Below, one piece after another: positions 13,319 to 20,830 of a stretch of 34,238 nucleotides of DNA. The DNA comes from an uncultured Bacteroidales bacterium (GTDB lineage: Bacteria > Bacteroidota > Bacteroidia > Bacteroidales > F082). Numbering within the stretch: the first letter of the stretch is position 1; each line of letters begins with the position of its first letter. The DNA is taken from the NCBI GenBank assembly GCA_947166105.1, contig CAMVCZ010000037.1, positions 1 to 34,238 of the forward strand, read 5' to 3'. The notes under the pieces are model-generated. The model saw nothing but the letters and a program-made list of their open reading frames with translations, was not told the origin of the DNA and did no database searches. Position numbers and translations under genes: made by a program.

Positions 13319-16300
13319 TTATTTCCCTTCGCTCAGTTTCTTATACCCTTCATAACGCAGCTGTGCGAACTGTTGGGTCTTGGCGAAGAGTTCCTTGGCC
13401 TCCTCGGGGAAGGTCTTCACCAAGCTGTTGTAACGGACCTCGCCCATGATGAAGTCTTGGAACTTGTTCCAGTCGGGCTCCTTCGAGTCGAGGTGGAAGC
13501 CGTTCTCGCCAGCGTCTTCCTCGGCGGGGTTGAAGCGCCAGAGGTGCCAGTAACCGCAGTCGACGGCGAGCTTCTCTTCCTTCTGTGAGTGACCCATACC
13601 AATCTTGATGCCGTGGTTGATGCAAGGTGCATAGCAGATCACCAACGACGGGCCAGGATAAGCCTCAGCTTCCTTGATGGCCTTGAAATATTGGGCTTGC
13701 GAAGCACCCATGGCCACCTGAGCCACATAGACGTAGCCGTAGCTCTTGGCAATCATGCCGAGGTCTTTCTTGCGGACCTTCTTACCCGAAGCGGCAAACT
13801 TGGCCACAGCACCGGCAGGTGTAGCCTTCGACGACTGACCGCCCGTGTTGGAGTAAACCTCGGTGTCGAGGACGAGGACGTTGACGTCTTCGCCGCTGGC
13901 CAACACATGGTCGAGGCCACCGAAACCGATGTCGTAGGCCCAACCATCACCACCGAAGATCCACTGGCTACGCTTGGCTAAGAAGTCCTTCTGGGCGAGC
14001 AGCTCGCTCTCGAGTGCGCAACCGTGGCTGGGGCAAATCTTGCTACCGGCAGCCTTGGCGTCCTTGGCTTCTTGCAACTTCTGGGCAGCCACTTCGGCGC
14101 CGTAGAGTTCCTTGCCTTGTCCGTTCCAGAAGTCGATGCAGGGATCGATAGGCATGATGGCCTTTTCGAGGGCGGCAACGAATTCGTCAGTAGCCTTGCG
14201 GTTGGCGGCAGTGTCGTTATAGGTGTCGAGCCACTTCTGCGTGGCTTCCTTCATCCAATCGAACACGGTGGTGTTCAGCAGCTCCTCAGCCTTCTTGCGG
14301 AGGCCTTCGCGGATCTTGCGGTAACCCGTGGCCATACCGAGACCAAACTCAGCGTTGTCTTCGAACAACGAGTTGGCCCATGCCACACCCTTGCCCGAAC
14401 GGTTGTTCTTGCAGTAAGGCGTTGCGGGAGCCGAACCGCCGTAGATCGACGAGCAACCCGTGGCGTTGGCCACCATCATGCTCTCACCAAAGAGTTGGGT
14501 GATGGTCTTGATGTAAGGCGTCTCGCCGCAACCGGCGCAGGCACCCGAGAACTCGAACAGCGGCTGTGCAAACTGGCTGTTCTTCACGTTGGCGAACTTG
14601 TCGATGAGTTCGTCCTTGTAGGTAACCTTCTTCTGGCCGTACTCCCAGTTTTCGGCTTCGCCGAGCTGGCTTTCGAACGGTTTCATCACGAGGGCCTTCT
14701 CCTTGGCGGGGCACACGTCGGCGCAGTTGCCGCAACCCGTGCAGTCCATCACGGAGACTTGCATACGGAAGTTCATGCCGGCCATCTCCTTGGGCATCTT
14801 CATGACGATGCTGTTCATTGAGGCGGGGGCGTTCTTCTTCTCCTCTTCGGTCATCACGACGGGACGGATGGCGGCGTGAGGGCAGACCAGCGAGCACTGG
14901 TTGCACTGGATGCAGTTGGCGGGATTCCATTCCGGGACGAAGGTGGCCACGCCGCGCTTCTCGTAGGCGGTGGTACCGGCCGGGAAGGTGCCGTCGATGA
15001 TGTCCTTGAAGGCGCTCACGGGCAGGTCGTTGCCGCATTGGGCCACCATCGGGCGCATCACCTTATTAATAAACTCGGGATCGTTGTCGTTGTGCTCGAA
15101 AGCGAAGTCGGTCGTACACGGCAGGTCGGCCCACTCGGCGGGGATTTCCACCTTGGTGATCTCTCCACCCCGGTCGACAGCGGCATAGTTCATGTTGACC
15201 ACATCCTCACCCTTCTTGCCGTAGCTCTTCACGATGAACTTCTTCATCTGCTCGACGGCGAGGTCGTAAGGAATGACGCCCGAAATCTTGAAGAAAGCGC
15301 TTTGGAGGATGGTGTTGGTGCGGTTGCCCAAGCCAATCTCGGCGGCGATCTTCGTGGCGTCGATGATGTACATATTAATATGGTGCAGGGCCAGATACTT
15401 CTTCACGAAGTCAGGCAGATGGTGCTTGGTCTCTTCCACATCCCAAGGCGAGTTGTAGAGGAAGGTGCCATTGTCCTTCAGGCCGCGCAGGCAGTCGTAC
15501 TTGCGGAGGTAGCTCGGCACGTGGACAGCCACGAAGTCGGGCGTACCGACGAGGTAAGGAGCTAAGATGGGCTGGTCGCCGAAGCGCAGGTGCGAGCAGG
15601 TGTAGCCGCCCGATTTCTTCGAGTCGTAGTCGAAGTAGGCTTGGCTGTATTTGTTGGTGTTGTCGCCAATGATCTTGATGCTGTTCTTGTTGGCACCCAC
15701 CGTACCGTCGGCACCGAGGCCATAGAACTTGGCTTCGAAGGTGCCCTTCGGCAGGATGGAGATCTCAGGCAGCAGCGGCAACGAACGGTGCGTCACGTCG
15801 TCGTTGATGCCGACGGTGAACTGGTTCATGGGCTTCTCGCTGGCCATGTTGTTGAACACGCTCAGGATATGGGCGGGCGTGGTGTCCTTTGAAGACAGAC
15901 CGTAGCGGCCACCGATAATCATCGGGCGATACGGGCAGTCCTTGAAAGCTTCGACGACGTCTAAGTAGAGCGGGTCGCCATTGGCGCCGGGTTCCTTGGT
16001 GCGGTCGAGGACGGTGATGTGCTTCACGTGCTCCATCAGGCTCTTGGGCATGGCCTCCATGAGGTACTTCACGCTGAAGGGGCGATAGAGGTGCACGCTG
16101 ACCAGGCCGAGCTTCTTGCCGTTGGCGTTCTCGCGGTCGATGACGGTCTTGATGACGTCGGTGATGGAGCCCATGGCGATGATGACGTCGGTGGCGTCGG
16201 GAGCGCCATAGTAGCAGAACGGGGCGTAGTTGCGGCCCGTGATCTTGCTCATCTCCTTCATGTACTTGGCCACGATGTCGGGCAGGGCGTCATAGTACTT

Positions 16301-17002
16301 GTTCTGCGCCTCGCGGGTCTGGAAGTAGATGTCGGGGTTCTGGGCGGTGCCACGGGTTACGGGGTGTTCGGGGTTCAAAGCTCTGTCGCGATATTCCTTC
16401 AGGGCTTCCCAGTTGACCAACGGGCGAAGGGCTTCCATATCGGCAGCCTCAACCTTCTGGATTTCGTGGGAGGTGCGGAAACCGTCGAAGAAGTGCAGGA
16501 AAGGCACGCGGCCTTCGATGGCGGCCAAATGGGCCACGGGAGCGAGGTCCATAATTTCTTGCACCGAACCGGTGGCAAGCATAGCGAAGCCCGTCTGACG
16601 GGCACTCATCACGTCGGCGTGGTCGCCGAAAATGGACAAGGCTTGGGCGGCGAGGGCACGGGCCGAGACGTGGAACACGCCCGGAAGCAACTCACCGGCA
16701 ATCTTGTACATATTGGGAATCATCAGCAAGAGGCCTTGCGAGGCGGTGTAGGTGGTGGTGAGGGCGCCAGCCTGCAGCGAGCCGTGGACGGCACCAGCGG
16801 CACCGGCTTCGGATTGCATCTCAACCACTTTGACGGTCTCGCCAAAGATGTTCTTCTGACCTTTGGCAGCCCATTCATCGATATACTCGGCCATCGGCGA
16901 CGACGGAGTGATAGGATAAATGGCGGCCACTTCACTGAACATGTAGGCAACATGGGCCGCAGCCTGGTTACCGTCACATGTCAAAAATTTCTTTTCTGCC
17001 AT
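13319..17002 (-). CDS. nifJ: Pyruvate:ferredoxin (flavodoxin) oxidoreductase, single-chain
   Basis: PFOR decarboxylates pyruvate to acetyl-CoA and CO2 and passes two electrons to ferredoxin; it is a central, oxygen-sensitive enzyme of anaerobes. The 1227-residue chain has all expected parts: the N-terminal domain with YPITPSSPMAEYIDEWA; a middle GRYGLSSKDTTP region; two 4Fe-4S clusters in a ferredoxin domain (CIQCNQCSLVCP near 694 and CTGCGNCADVCP near 751); a further cluster region with GACAGCGETPYIK; and the TPP-binding GDGWAYDIGFGGLDHVL (near 1014), followed by DTEVYSNTGGQSSKATP. C-terminal CYAPCINHGIK is also present. Strong G+C-rich codon preference compared with its neighbours suggests high expression. 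It is monocistronic, with a strong terminator at 13271-13304. No obvious -7 box was seen in the 113 bases upstream. Confidence 0.97.
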   Translation of the reverse strand: MAEKKFLTCDGNQAAAHVAYMFSEVAAIYPITPSSPMAEYIDEWAAKGQKNIFGETVKVVEMQSEAGAAGAVHGSLQAGALTTTYTASQGLLLMIPNMYKIAGELLPGVFHVSARALAAQALSIFGDHADVMSARQTGFAMLATGSVQEIMDLAPVAHLAAIEGRVPFLHFFDGFRTSHEIQKVEAADMEALRPLVNWEALKEYRDRALNPEHPVTRGTAQNPDIYFQTREAQNKYYDALPDIVAKYMKEMSKITGRNYAPFCYYGAPDATDVIIAMGSITDVIKTVIDRENANGKKLGLVSVHLYRPFSVKYLMEAMPKSLMEHVKHITVLDRTKEPGANGDPLYLDVVEAFKDCPYRPMIIGGRYGLSSKDTTPAHILSVFNNMASEKPMNQFTVGINDDVTHRSLPLLPEISILPKGTFEAKFYGLGADGTVGANKNSIKIIGDNTNKYSQAYFDYDSKKSGGYTCSHLRFGDQPILAPYLVGTPDFVAVHVPSYLRKYDCLRGLKDNGTFLYNSPWDVEETKHHLPDFVKKYLALHHINMYIIDATKIAAEIGLGNRTNTILQSAFFKISGVIPYDLAVEQMKKFIVKSYGKKGEDVVNMNYAAVDRGGEITKVEIPAEWADLPCTTDFAFEHNDNDPEFINKVMRPMVAQCGNDLPVSAFKDIIDGTFPAGTTAYEKRGVATFVPEWNPANCIQCNQCSLVCPHAAIRPVVMTEEEKKNAPASMNSIVMKMPKEMAGMNFRMQVSVMDCTGCGNCADVCPAKEKALVMKPFESQLGEAENWEYGQKKVTYKDELIDKFANVKNSQFAQPLFEFSGACAGCGETPYIKTITQLFGESMMVANATGCSSIYGGSAPATPYCKNNRSGKGVAWANSLFEDNAEFGLGMATGYRKIREGLRKKAEELLNTTVFDWMKEATQKWLDTYNDTAANRKATDEFVAALEKAIMPIDPCIDFWNGQGKELYGAEVAAQKLQEAKDAKAAGSKICPSHGCALESELLAQKDFLAKRSQWIFGGDGWAYDIGFGGLDHVLASGEDVNVLVLDTEVYSNTGGQSSKATPAGAVAKFAASGKKVRKKDLGMIAKSYGYVYVAQVAMGASQAQYFKAIKEAEAYPGPSLVICYAPCINHGIKIGMGHSQKEEKLAVDCGYWHLWRFNPAEEDAGENGFHLDSKEPDWNKFQDFIMGEVRYNSLVKTFPEEAKELFAKTQQFAQLRYEGYKKLSEGK

Positions 17003-17115
17003 AATACTTTTTTAAATGTTTAATGGATTAGTTTTGATTTGTTTGACTTTAATTATCGTTTATTATGTATTTCGTTCTTTCATCAGTTTTCTATTCAATA
17101 TTTCATTCTGCCCAA

Positions 17116-17700
17116 TTAAAAACGAACCTCCCTTTCGAAACTCAAGCCCACCCCATTATTTGACAACGCAAACATAAGCATCATATTTTGTTCCAACGCT
17201 GACACACGAGGGAATTTTTCCGACACAATAATATGGCAAATCACATTCACCGCATTAATAAAATCTATTGCCACTTTTTCATCTTTGAGTTTATCAGAAA
17301 ACAGATTTAATGCCGCTGATAATTGGCTTGCTGCTTTTGTGTATGTTCCTTCTATGGCTTCAGACGTGTGGCCTTGTGCTTGGTCTTTAAACTCCAAAAA
17401 AGCGAATTTGTTTTCGTCAAATGCGGCTCCGTCTGCCATTCCGCCCTGTCGTTGCTTTATGAGTTTCTTGTCAAGAGACAAAACCACAATTTCTTTTCGA
17501 TTCGGATTAATACAAAGACAACAACGTGCAGCATCTTCTGTAGCAGTCGAAATATGGGTACATTCCTCATCATCCACTACCATGATTAGGTCATTGCGCG
17601 ATATTTCGATGCAATCAAGGGCTCCTGGATTGTACCCCTTGAAGGCACTGACCAGTTTAAGCCTCTTCACAGCGTTTGGTATGTATCCTAATGTTGTCAT
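17116..17700 (-). CDS. Putative PD-(D/E)XK nuclease-like protein paired with the ABC ATPase
   Basis: The 194-residue protein has no family I can name with certainty. The stretch GGMADGAAFDENKFAFLEFKDQ has the look of a PD-(D/E)XK core: an acidic residue (D90), a hydrophobic strand, then E103-x-K105. It is followed by a helix containing KAASQLSAAL (Q126) at the place where many such nucleases have a conserved glutamine. An N-terminal beta region (residues 25-75) includes three cysteines in CCLC. The C-terminal third is helical. The start codon overlaps the stop of the ATPase gene (ATGA), so the two are surely cotranscribed and probably act together. The nuclease role is an inference from one motif; it could instead be a non-enzymatic partner. 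Confidence 0.55.
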   Translation of the reverse strand: MTTLGYIPNAVKRLKLVSAFKGYNPGALDCIEISRNDLIMVVDDEECTHISTATEDAARCCLCINPNRKEIVVLSLDKKLIKQRQGGMADGAAFDENKFAFLEFKDQAQGHTSEAIEGTYTKAASQLSAALNLFSDKLKDEKVAIDFINAVNVICHIIVSEKFPRVSALEQNMMLMFALSNNGVGLSFEREVRF

Positions 17701-18863
17701 TTCTTGAGCGTTTTCAGGTAAAGCTGATACAACTTGTTGAAATCAGAACCAATGGCATCCGATACCACATCAAGATAATTGACGGATACTATTCCCGTCT
17801 TGTCGTCTTTAATAGACTCACAATAGTTCTCGCCACCAAGTGAAAACACTGAAACATCAGCACTATCTACACGGAATTGTGGCGGGACAATACTATCAAC
17901 TTCCTCTTTGTAATCATTTACTTTTGCCAATTCTGCAGCCAGCAAGCTTACGTTCAACGCAGAAAGCAAATACGGGCTGTGTGTATTGATGATAATAGTA
18001 CAATCCTTTTTGTGCTGTGACAGTCTGATAATCCTATTCAAGACCTCTCGTTGGTTGGTCGGGAACAAGTTTTGCTCGGGTTCTTCTATTACAAAAGATT
18101 CAAAACCACTATCTTCCCTTGCATAATCAAGAACCATCAACAAAGGTAATGCAGATTGAATCCCCGACGAACAGGCCTCCAATGGAAGATGTTTCTCGGA
18201 ATTCTCCAAAAGGGATATACATTCATTGCCAAAATCCCTGATGTATTTCACTCCCAAAAACGAGGCATCATAAGTCGCGTAATAATTCCTTGCCCTTTCA
18301 AAAAAAGACATGAACTCAATTAGCGTATTGGGCAGTGGCACTTTTGAAACAAGTATGTTTGCCAAAGACGAAGCAACAGCCCCAGTCAAATTCCGCTCAG
18401 CAGGAATATAACAGGCAAGTCGCATATATGCCCTCAAATAGTTGCGGTTTTTTGCCAACAGTCTGTCTCCCTGAATATTATCTATCGCTCCAAGTTTTTC
18501 CAGTTCCTTCTTCGCCGCATTACCGATTAATGCCTTGCAGTATTTGCGTGTATCTTCCGGCTTCACGTCTTTGACAGATAAAAAAAAGCCCCCCTTGTCA
18601 AATGTGATATGAACTTCATCCCTCCAATAGTTGATAATTGTATCCGATTGTAAACAACTCTCAATACCGATTCTCCGAAACTCTTCCAATGGATTATCAT
18701 TTTCGCATACCTTGATCCACCAGTACACATCGGAAAGCACCGTCAACAGTTTTGCAATGGTGCTTTTCCCCGACCCTTGGGGGCCGATGAATACCATAAG
18801 TTTCGACAATTCTATGTCAACATCCTTTACCGGACCAAAGTTATGTATTTTAATACAATCCAT
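17697..18863 (-). CDS. OLD/PtuA-like ABC-type ATPase (AAA_15/AAA_21 type)
   Basis: The 388-residue ATPase has all nucleotide-binding motifs: Walker A GPQGSGKST (27-35); the YIPAERN segment (152-158) common in OLD-type ATPases; signature CSSGIQS (231-237); Walker B FVIEEPEQNLFP (257-268); and the H-loop INTHSPYLL (292-300). It lacks a C-terminal TOPRIM domain, so it is not a Gabija A or OLD nuclease by itself. ATPases of this kind act as sensors in two-gene defence modules such as Septu (with an HNH protein) and PARIS (with a TOPRIM-like protein). Here the partner is the overlapping 194-residue gene. Upstream lie remnants of RhuM and ORF6N-like genes on the same strand, 31 bases away. Codon use is more A+T-rich than in core genes. 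Confidence 0.85.
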   Translation of the reverse strand: MDCIKIHNFGPVKDVDIELSKLMVFIGPQGSGKSTIAKLLTVLSDVYWWIKVCENDNPLEEFRRIGIESCLQSDTIINYWRDEVHITFDKGGFFLSVKDVKPEDTRKYCKALIGNAAKKELEKLGAIDNIQGDRLLAKNRNYLRAYMRLACYIPAERNLTGAVASSLANILVSKVPLPNTLIEFMSFFERARNYYATYDASFLGVKYIRDFGNECISLLENSEKHLPLEACSSGIQSALPLLMVLDYAREDSGFESFVIEEPEQNLFPTNQREVLNRIIRLSQHKKDCTIIINTHSPYLLSALNVSLLAAELAKVNDYKEEVDSIVPPQFRVDSADVSVFSLGGENYCESIKDDKTGIVSVNYLDVVSDAIGSDFNKLYQLYLKTLKK

Positions 18864-18894
18864 TTACCCTTTGTTTTTCGTTTCTACATCTATT

Positions 18895-18993
18895 TCAACT
18901 TGTCATCCGAATGGAATTGGACATCACAATCTGTGATTTCCAAATTTCCTTCTCATCTTCGGTCGTTTTGCTTATGGTAATTGCCTCAGTCAT
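18895..18993 (-). pseudogene. Remnant of an ORF6N-like gene (32 codons)
   Basis: The short frame starts at an ATG overlapping the stop of the RhuM remnant (ATGA). After a 14-residue N-terminus it reads KEIWKSQIVMSNSIRM, which resembles the segment just before the conserved PYAFTEQGV motif in ORF6N-type proteins, and then stops. The usual N-terminal DNA-binding part and everything after this segment are missing. It is either a deletion product or a tiny unrelated reading frame; the family link rests on about 16 residues. Confidence 0.4.
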
Positions 18994-19382
18994 CTTATTT
19001 CACCAATTAGCATTTTCACTGGCATCTCCATCCTCGAAAAAGCAAACAATTTCTTCCCAAGGTCTTTCATAGACGCTCCAAGATGAACAACACCTTCCAC
19101 CCCTCTCTTGGCAAGCATCAGTAACACCGATCTGTCAATAAGCGTGGTTGTTGCATTTTTTGCAACTGCCATATCTTGCCGCAACTCCCCACAATCAAAG
19201 ATGTTTTTGATGTAGCGCGAAATGGTTGACTTATTGCGCTGGAACAATTCCGCCATCTGGTCTAATGTCAACCAAACCGTTTCATCCGATACCTGCACGT
19301 CCAATTGCACGATGCCGTCGTTGCTCTTGTAAACAACGATGGACTCGTCCGACGGCTGATATAGGCTCAAGTTGCTATTCAT
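18990..19382 (-). pseudogene. Internally deleted RhuM-family gene (HTH part fused to C-terminal PLD-like end)
   Basis: The frame encodes 130 residues, whereas full-length proteins of this type are around 300 or more. Residues 16-80 match the RhuM N-terminus: QLDVQVSDETVWLTLDQMAE, LFQRNKSTISRYIKNIF and GELRQDMAVAKNATT. The sequence then jumps directly to LIDRSVLLMLAKRGVE, normally found near the start of the C-terminal phospholipase-D-like domain. It jumps again to HLGASMKDLGKKLFAFSRME, the very C-terminus. The HDRFLIID-type catalytic segment and the central RhuM domain are absent. Both joins keep the frame. The product could still bind DNA, but not with the family's normal architecture. Two tandem promoter boxes lie upstream. 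Confidence 0.72.
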
Positions 19383-19424
19383 TGATATACATCAAAATAC
19401 CTTTTTTGTGGTCAAATTTTTCGA

Positions 19425-19449
19425 CCGCAAAATTAGGCCGCAAAATTAG
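19425..19449 (-). promoter_or_regulatory. Tandem duplicated -7 promoter boxes upstream of the RhuM remnant
   Basis: A 12-base sequence is repeated with a 13-base period (19425-19436 and 19438-19449). On the minus strand each copy contains an exact TAATTTTG box followed by C. GTTG at 19472-19469 lies 20 bases upstream of the distal box. Confidence 0.5.
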
Positions 19450-19537
19450 ACATTCCGCCACAAATAAACAACCTTATATAAAAAAAGATTTTTTTGGCGA
19501 AAAAACACATTTTTTCAAAGGCTATTGAAATAATTTG

Positions 19538-19545
19538 TACTTTTG
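19538..19545 (+). promoter_or_regulatory. -7 promoter box for the lipoprotein gene
   Basis: TACTTTTG, followed by C, is an exact TAnnTTTG match. The leader to the ATG at 19597 would be about 45 bases and is A-rich just before the start. Confidence 0.6.
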
Positions 19546-19596
19546 CGCGCTCAAACAAAGAAATCAACAACAAACAACAAATTAAACTTATTAAAA

Positions 19597-20124
19597 ATGA
19601 AGAAATTAGTTCTTACTCTCGGATTGGCCTGCCTCTTCATGGTGGCCTGCAACAACACCCCCAAGCAACCTGAACAAGCTGCCGCGCCCGTTGAGGAAAA
19701 GACCGAAGTGGTCGAAGAAAAGCACGAATGTCCCATGGGCCAACTCAAGGCCGAGTATGCCAACTGGGAAACCATGACCGACGAAGCCAAGGCTGAACTG
19801 AACAAGAAAGCCTGCGAAATGTTTGCCCAAATGGACGCCAAGATGGCCGAAATGGAAGCCGAAGGCAAAGCCTGCTGCAAGGAAGGCAAAGAGGAATGTG
19901 AGAAGAAGATGGCCGAAATGACCGAAGAGCAAAAGGCTGAATGTGAAAAGAAGTGCGCCGAAATGAAAGCCCAGTGCGAGCAAATGAAGGCCGCTTGGGA
20001 AAACTTCGCCAACATGACCGTTGACGAGCAGAAAGACCTCGTCCTGAAGCGTCTTGAAGGCTGCGGCGGCGAAAAGAAATGCTGCAAAGGCGAAGAAGGC
20101 CACCAGTGCCAACATGCCGAATAA
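19597..20124 (+). CDS. Cysteine- and methionine-rich lipoprotein, function unknown
   Basis: The 175-residue protein has a lipoprotein signal peptide ending MVAC, with the anchor cysteine at residue 18. The mature part is almost entirely polar: a glutamate- and proline-containing linker, then charged helices (about 50-155) with a coiled-coil appearance and repeated KMAEM/EEQKAECEKK-type segments. Beyond the anchor there are 12 cysteines (45, 73, 93, 94, 101, 116, 120, 127, 156, 162, 163, 171), plus many methionines and a C-terminal histidine-containing tail. CC pairs at 93-94 and 162-163 suggest metal or metalloid binding, or a redox sink; this is inference. The ATG at 19597 is the natural start, placing the signal peptide at the N-terminus. 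It has its own promoter and a strong terminator, so it is an independent, probably well-expressed unit. Confidence 0.8.
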   Translation: MKKLVLTLGLACLFMVACNNTPKQPEQAAAPVEEKTEVVEEKHECPMGQLKAEYANWETMTDEAKAELNKKACEMFAQMDAKMAEMEAEGKACCKEGKEECEKKMAEMTEEQKAECEKKCAEMKAQCEQMKAAWENFANMTVDEQKDLVLKRLEGCGGEKKCCKGEEGHQCQHAE

Positions 20125-20154
20125 GCAACTTGAACAACAAACCACAAAAGAAAG

Positions 20155-20181
20155 AGAGGGCCGAAAAGCCCTCTTTTTTTG
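20155..20181 (+). terminator. Intrinsic terminator of the lipoprotein gene
   Basis: Stem AGAGGGC (20155-20161) / GCCCTCT (20168-20174) with loop CGAAAA, followed by a run of T residues. Confidence 0.9.
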
Positions 20182-20211
20182 TTTTGTTTTATCCCCTATC
20201 CCATTTTTTCC

Positions 20212-20219
20212 TATTTTTG
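20212..20219 (+). promoter_or_regulatory. -7 promoter box for the ruvA-sprA operon
   Basis: TATTTTTG, followed by C, is an exact TAnnTTTG match 23 bases before the ruvA ATG, giving a very short leader. A -33 box at the usual spacing is not clear. Confidence 0.55.
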
Positions 20220-20242
20220 CAGTTTCATAAAACTGCGCCCAA

Positions 20243-20824
20243 ATGTACGCCTATATCACCGGCAAGATAGCCGAAAAATCGCCTACTTTCGTCGTTCTCG
20301 ACAATCAAGGCATCGGCTATTTCATCAACATCACGCTCAACACCTTCACCGCCATCGGCGAGAAGGAGGAAGCGAAGTTGTTCGTCCACGAGCAAATCCT
20401 TGAGGACGCGCACAACCTCTTCGGCTTCTATTCGGCCAAGGAGCGCGACCTCTTCGAGCTGCTCATCAGCGTTTCGGGCGTGGGCTGCAACACGGCACGA
20501 CTCATCCTCAGTTCGCTGACCGTCAACGAATTGAGCAACGCCATCGCCAACGACGACGTAAAAACCATCCAAGCCGTGAAAGGCATCGGCGCAAAGACCG
20601 CCCAGCGCATCGTCATCGACCTGAAGGACAAACTGAAGAAAAACGACTTCCCGATGGAAATTTTCGCCGCGCCAAACAATACAATCAAAACCGAAGCGTT
20701 ATCAGCATTGACGATATTGGGCTTCAGCAAAGCGGCGGTCGACAAAGCTTTGGACAAGCTGCTCAAGCAAATGCCCGAAGCCACCGTCGAAACCTTGATT
20801 AAAGAAGCACTCAAAGTATTGTAG
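20243..20824 (+). CDS. ruvA: Holliday junction branch migration protein RuvA
   Basis: RuvA binds four-way DNA junctions and loads the RuvB motor during recombination repair. The 193-residue length is typical. The N-terminal OB-fold starts MYAYITGKIAEKSPTFVVLD and includes the conserved GYFINI. Two helix-hairpin-helix motifs follow (LLISVSGVGCNTARLIL and IQAVKGIGAKTAQRIVIDL). The C-terminal three-helix domain that contacts RuvB is present (EALSALTILGFS to the end). It is 6 bases upstream of sprA; a ruvA-sprA order is known from other Bacteroidetes, although the two act in unrelated processes. Confidence 0.96.
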   Translation: MYAYITGKIAEKSPTFVVLDNQGIGYFINITLNTFTAIGEKEEAKLFVHEQILEDAHNLFGFYSAKERDLFELLISVSGVGCNTARLILSSLTVNELSNAIANDDVKTIQAVKGIGAKTAQRIVIDLKDKLKKNDFPMEIFAAPNNTIKTEALSALTILGFSKAAVDKALDKLLKQMPEATVETLIKEALKVL

Positions 20825-20830
20825 AACAAG

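Noticed and set aside
16019..17023. Long open frame antisense to nifJ (334 codons)
   Set aside because: Histidine- and glycine-rich shadow of a strongly biased G+C-rich gene; no plausible start signal or domain.
17697..18863. Gabija A or OLD nuclease
   Set aside because: No TOPRIM domain follows the ATPase core in the 388-residue chain, and there is no UvrD-like helicase neighbour.
19551..20147. Overlapping antisense frames opposite the lipoprotein gene
   Set aside because: Serine/phenylalanine-rich shadows of the Glu/Lys/Cys-rich gene on the plus strand, which has promoter, signal peptide and terminator.
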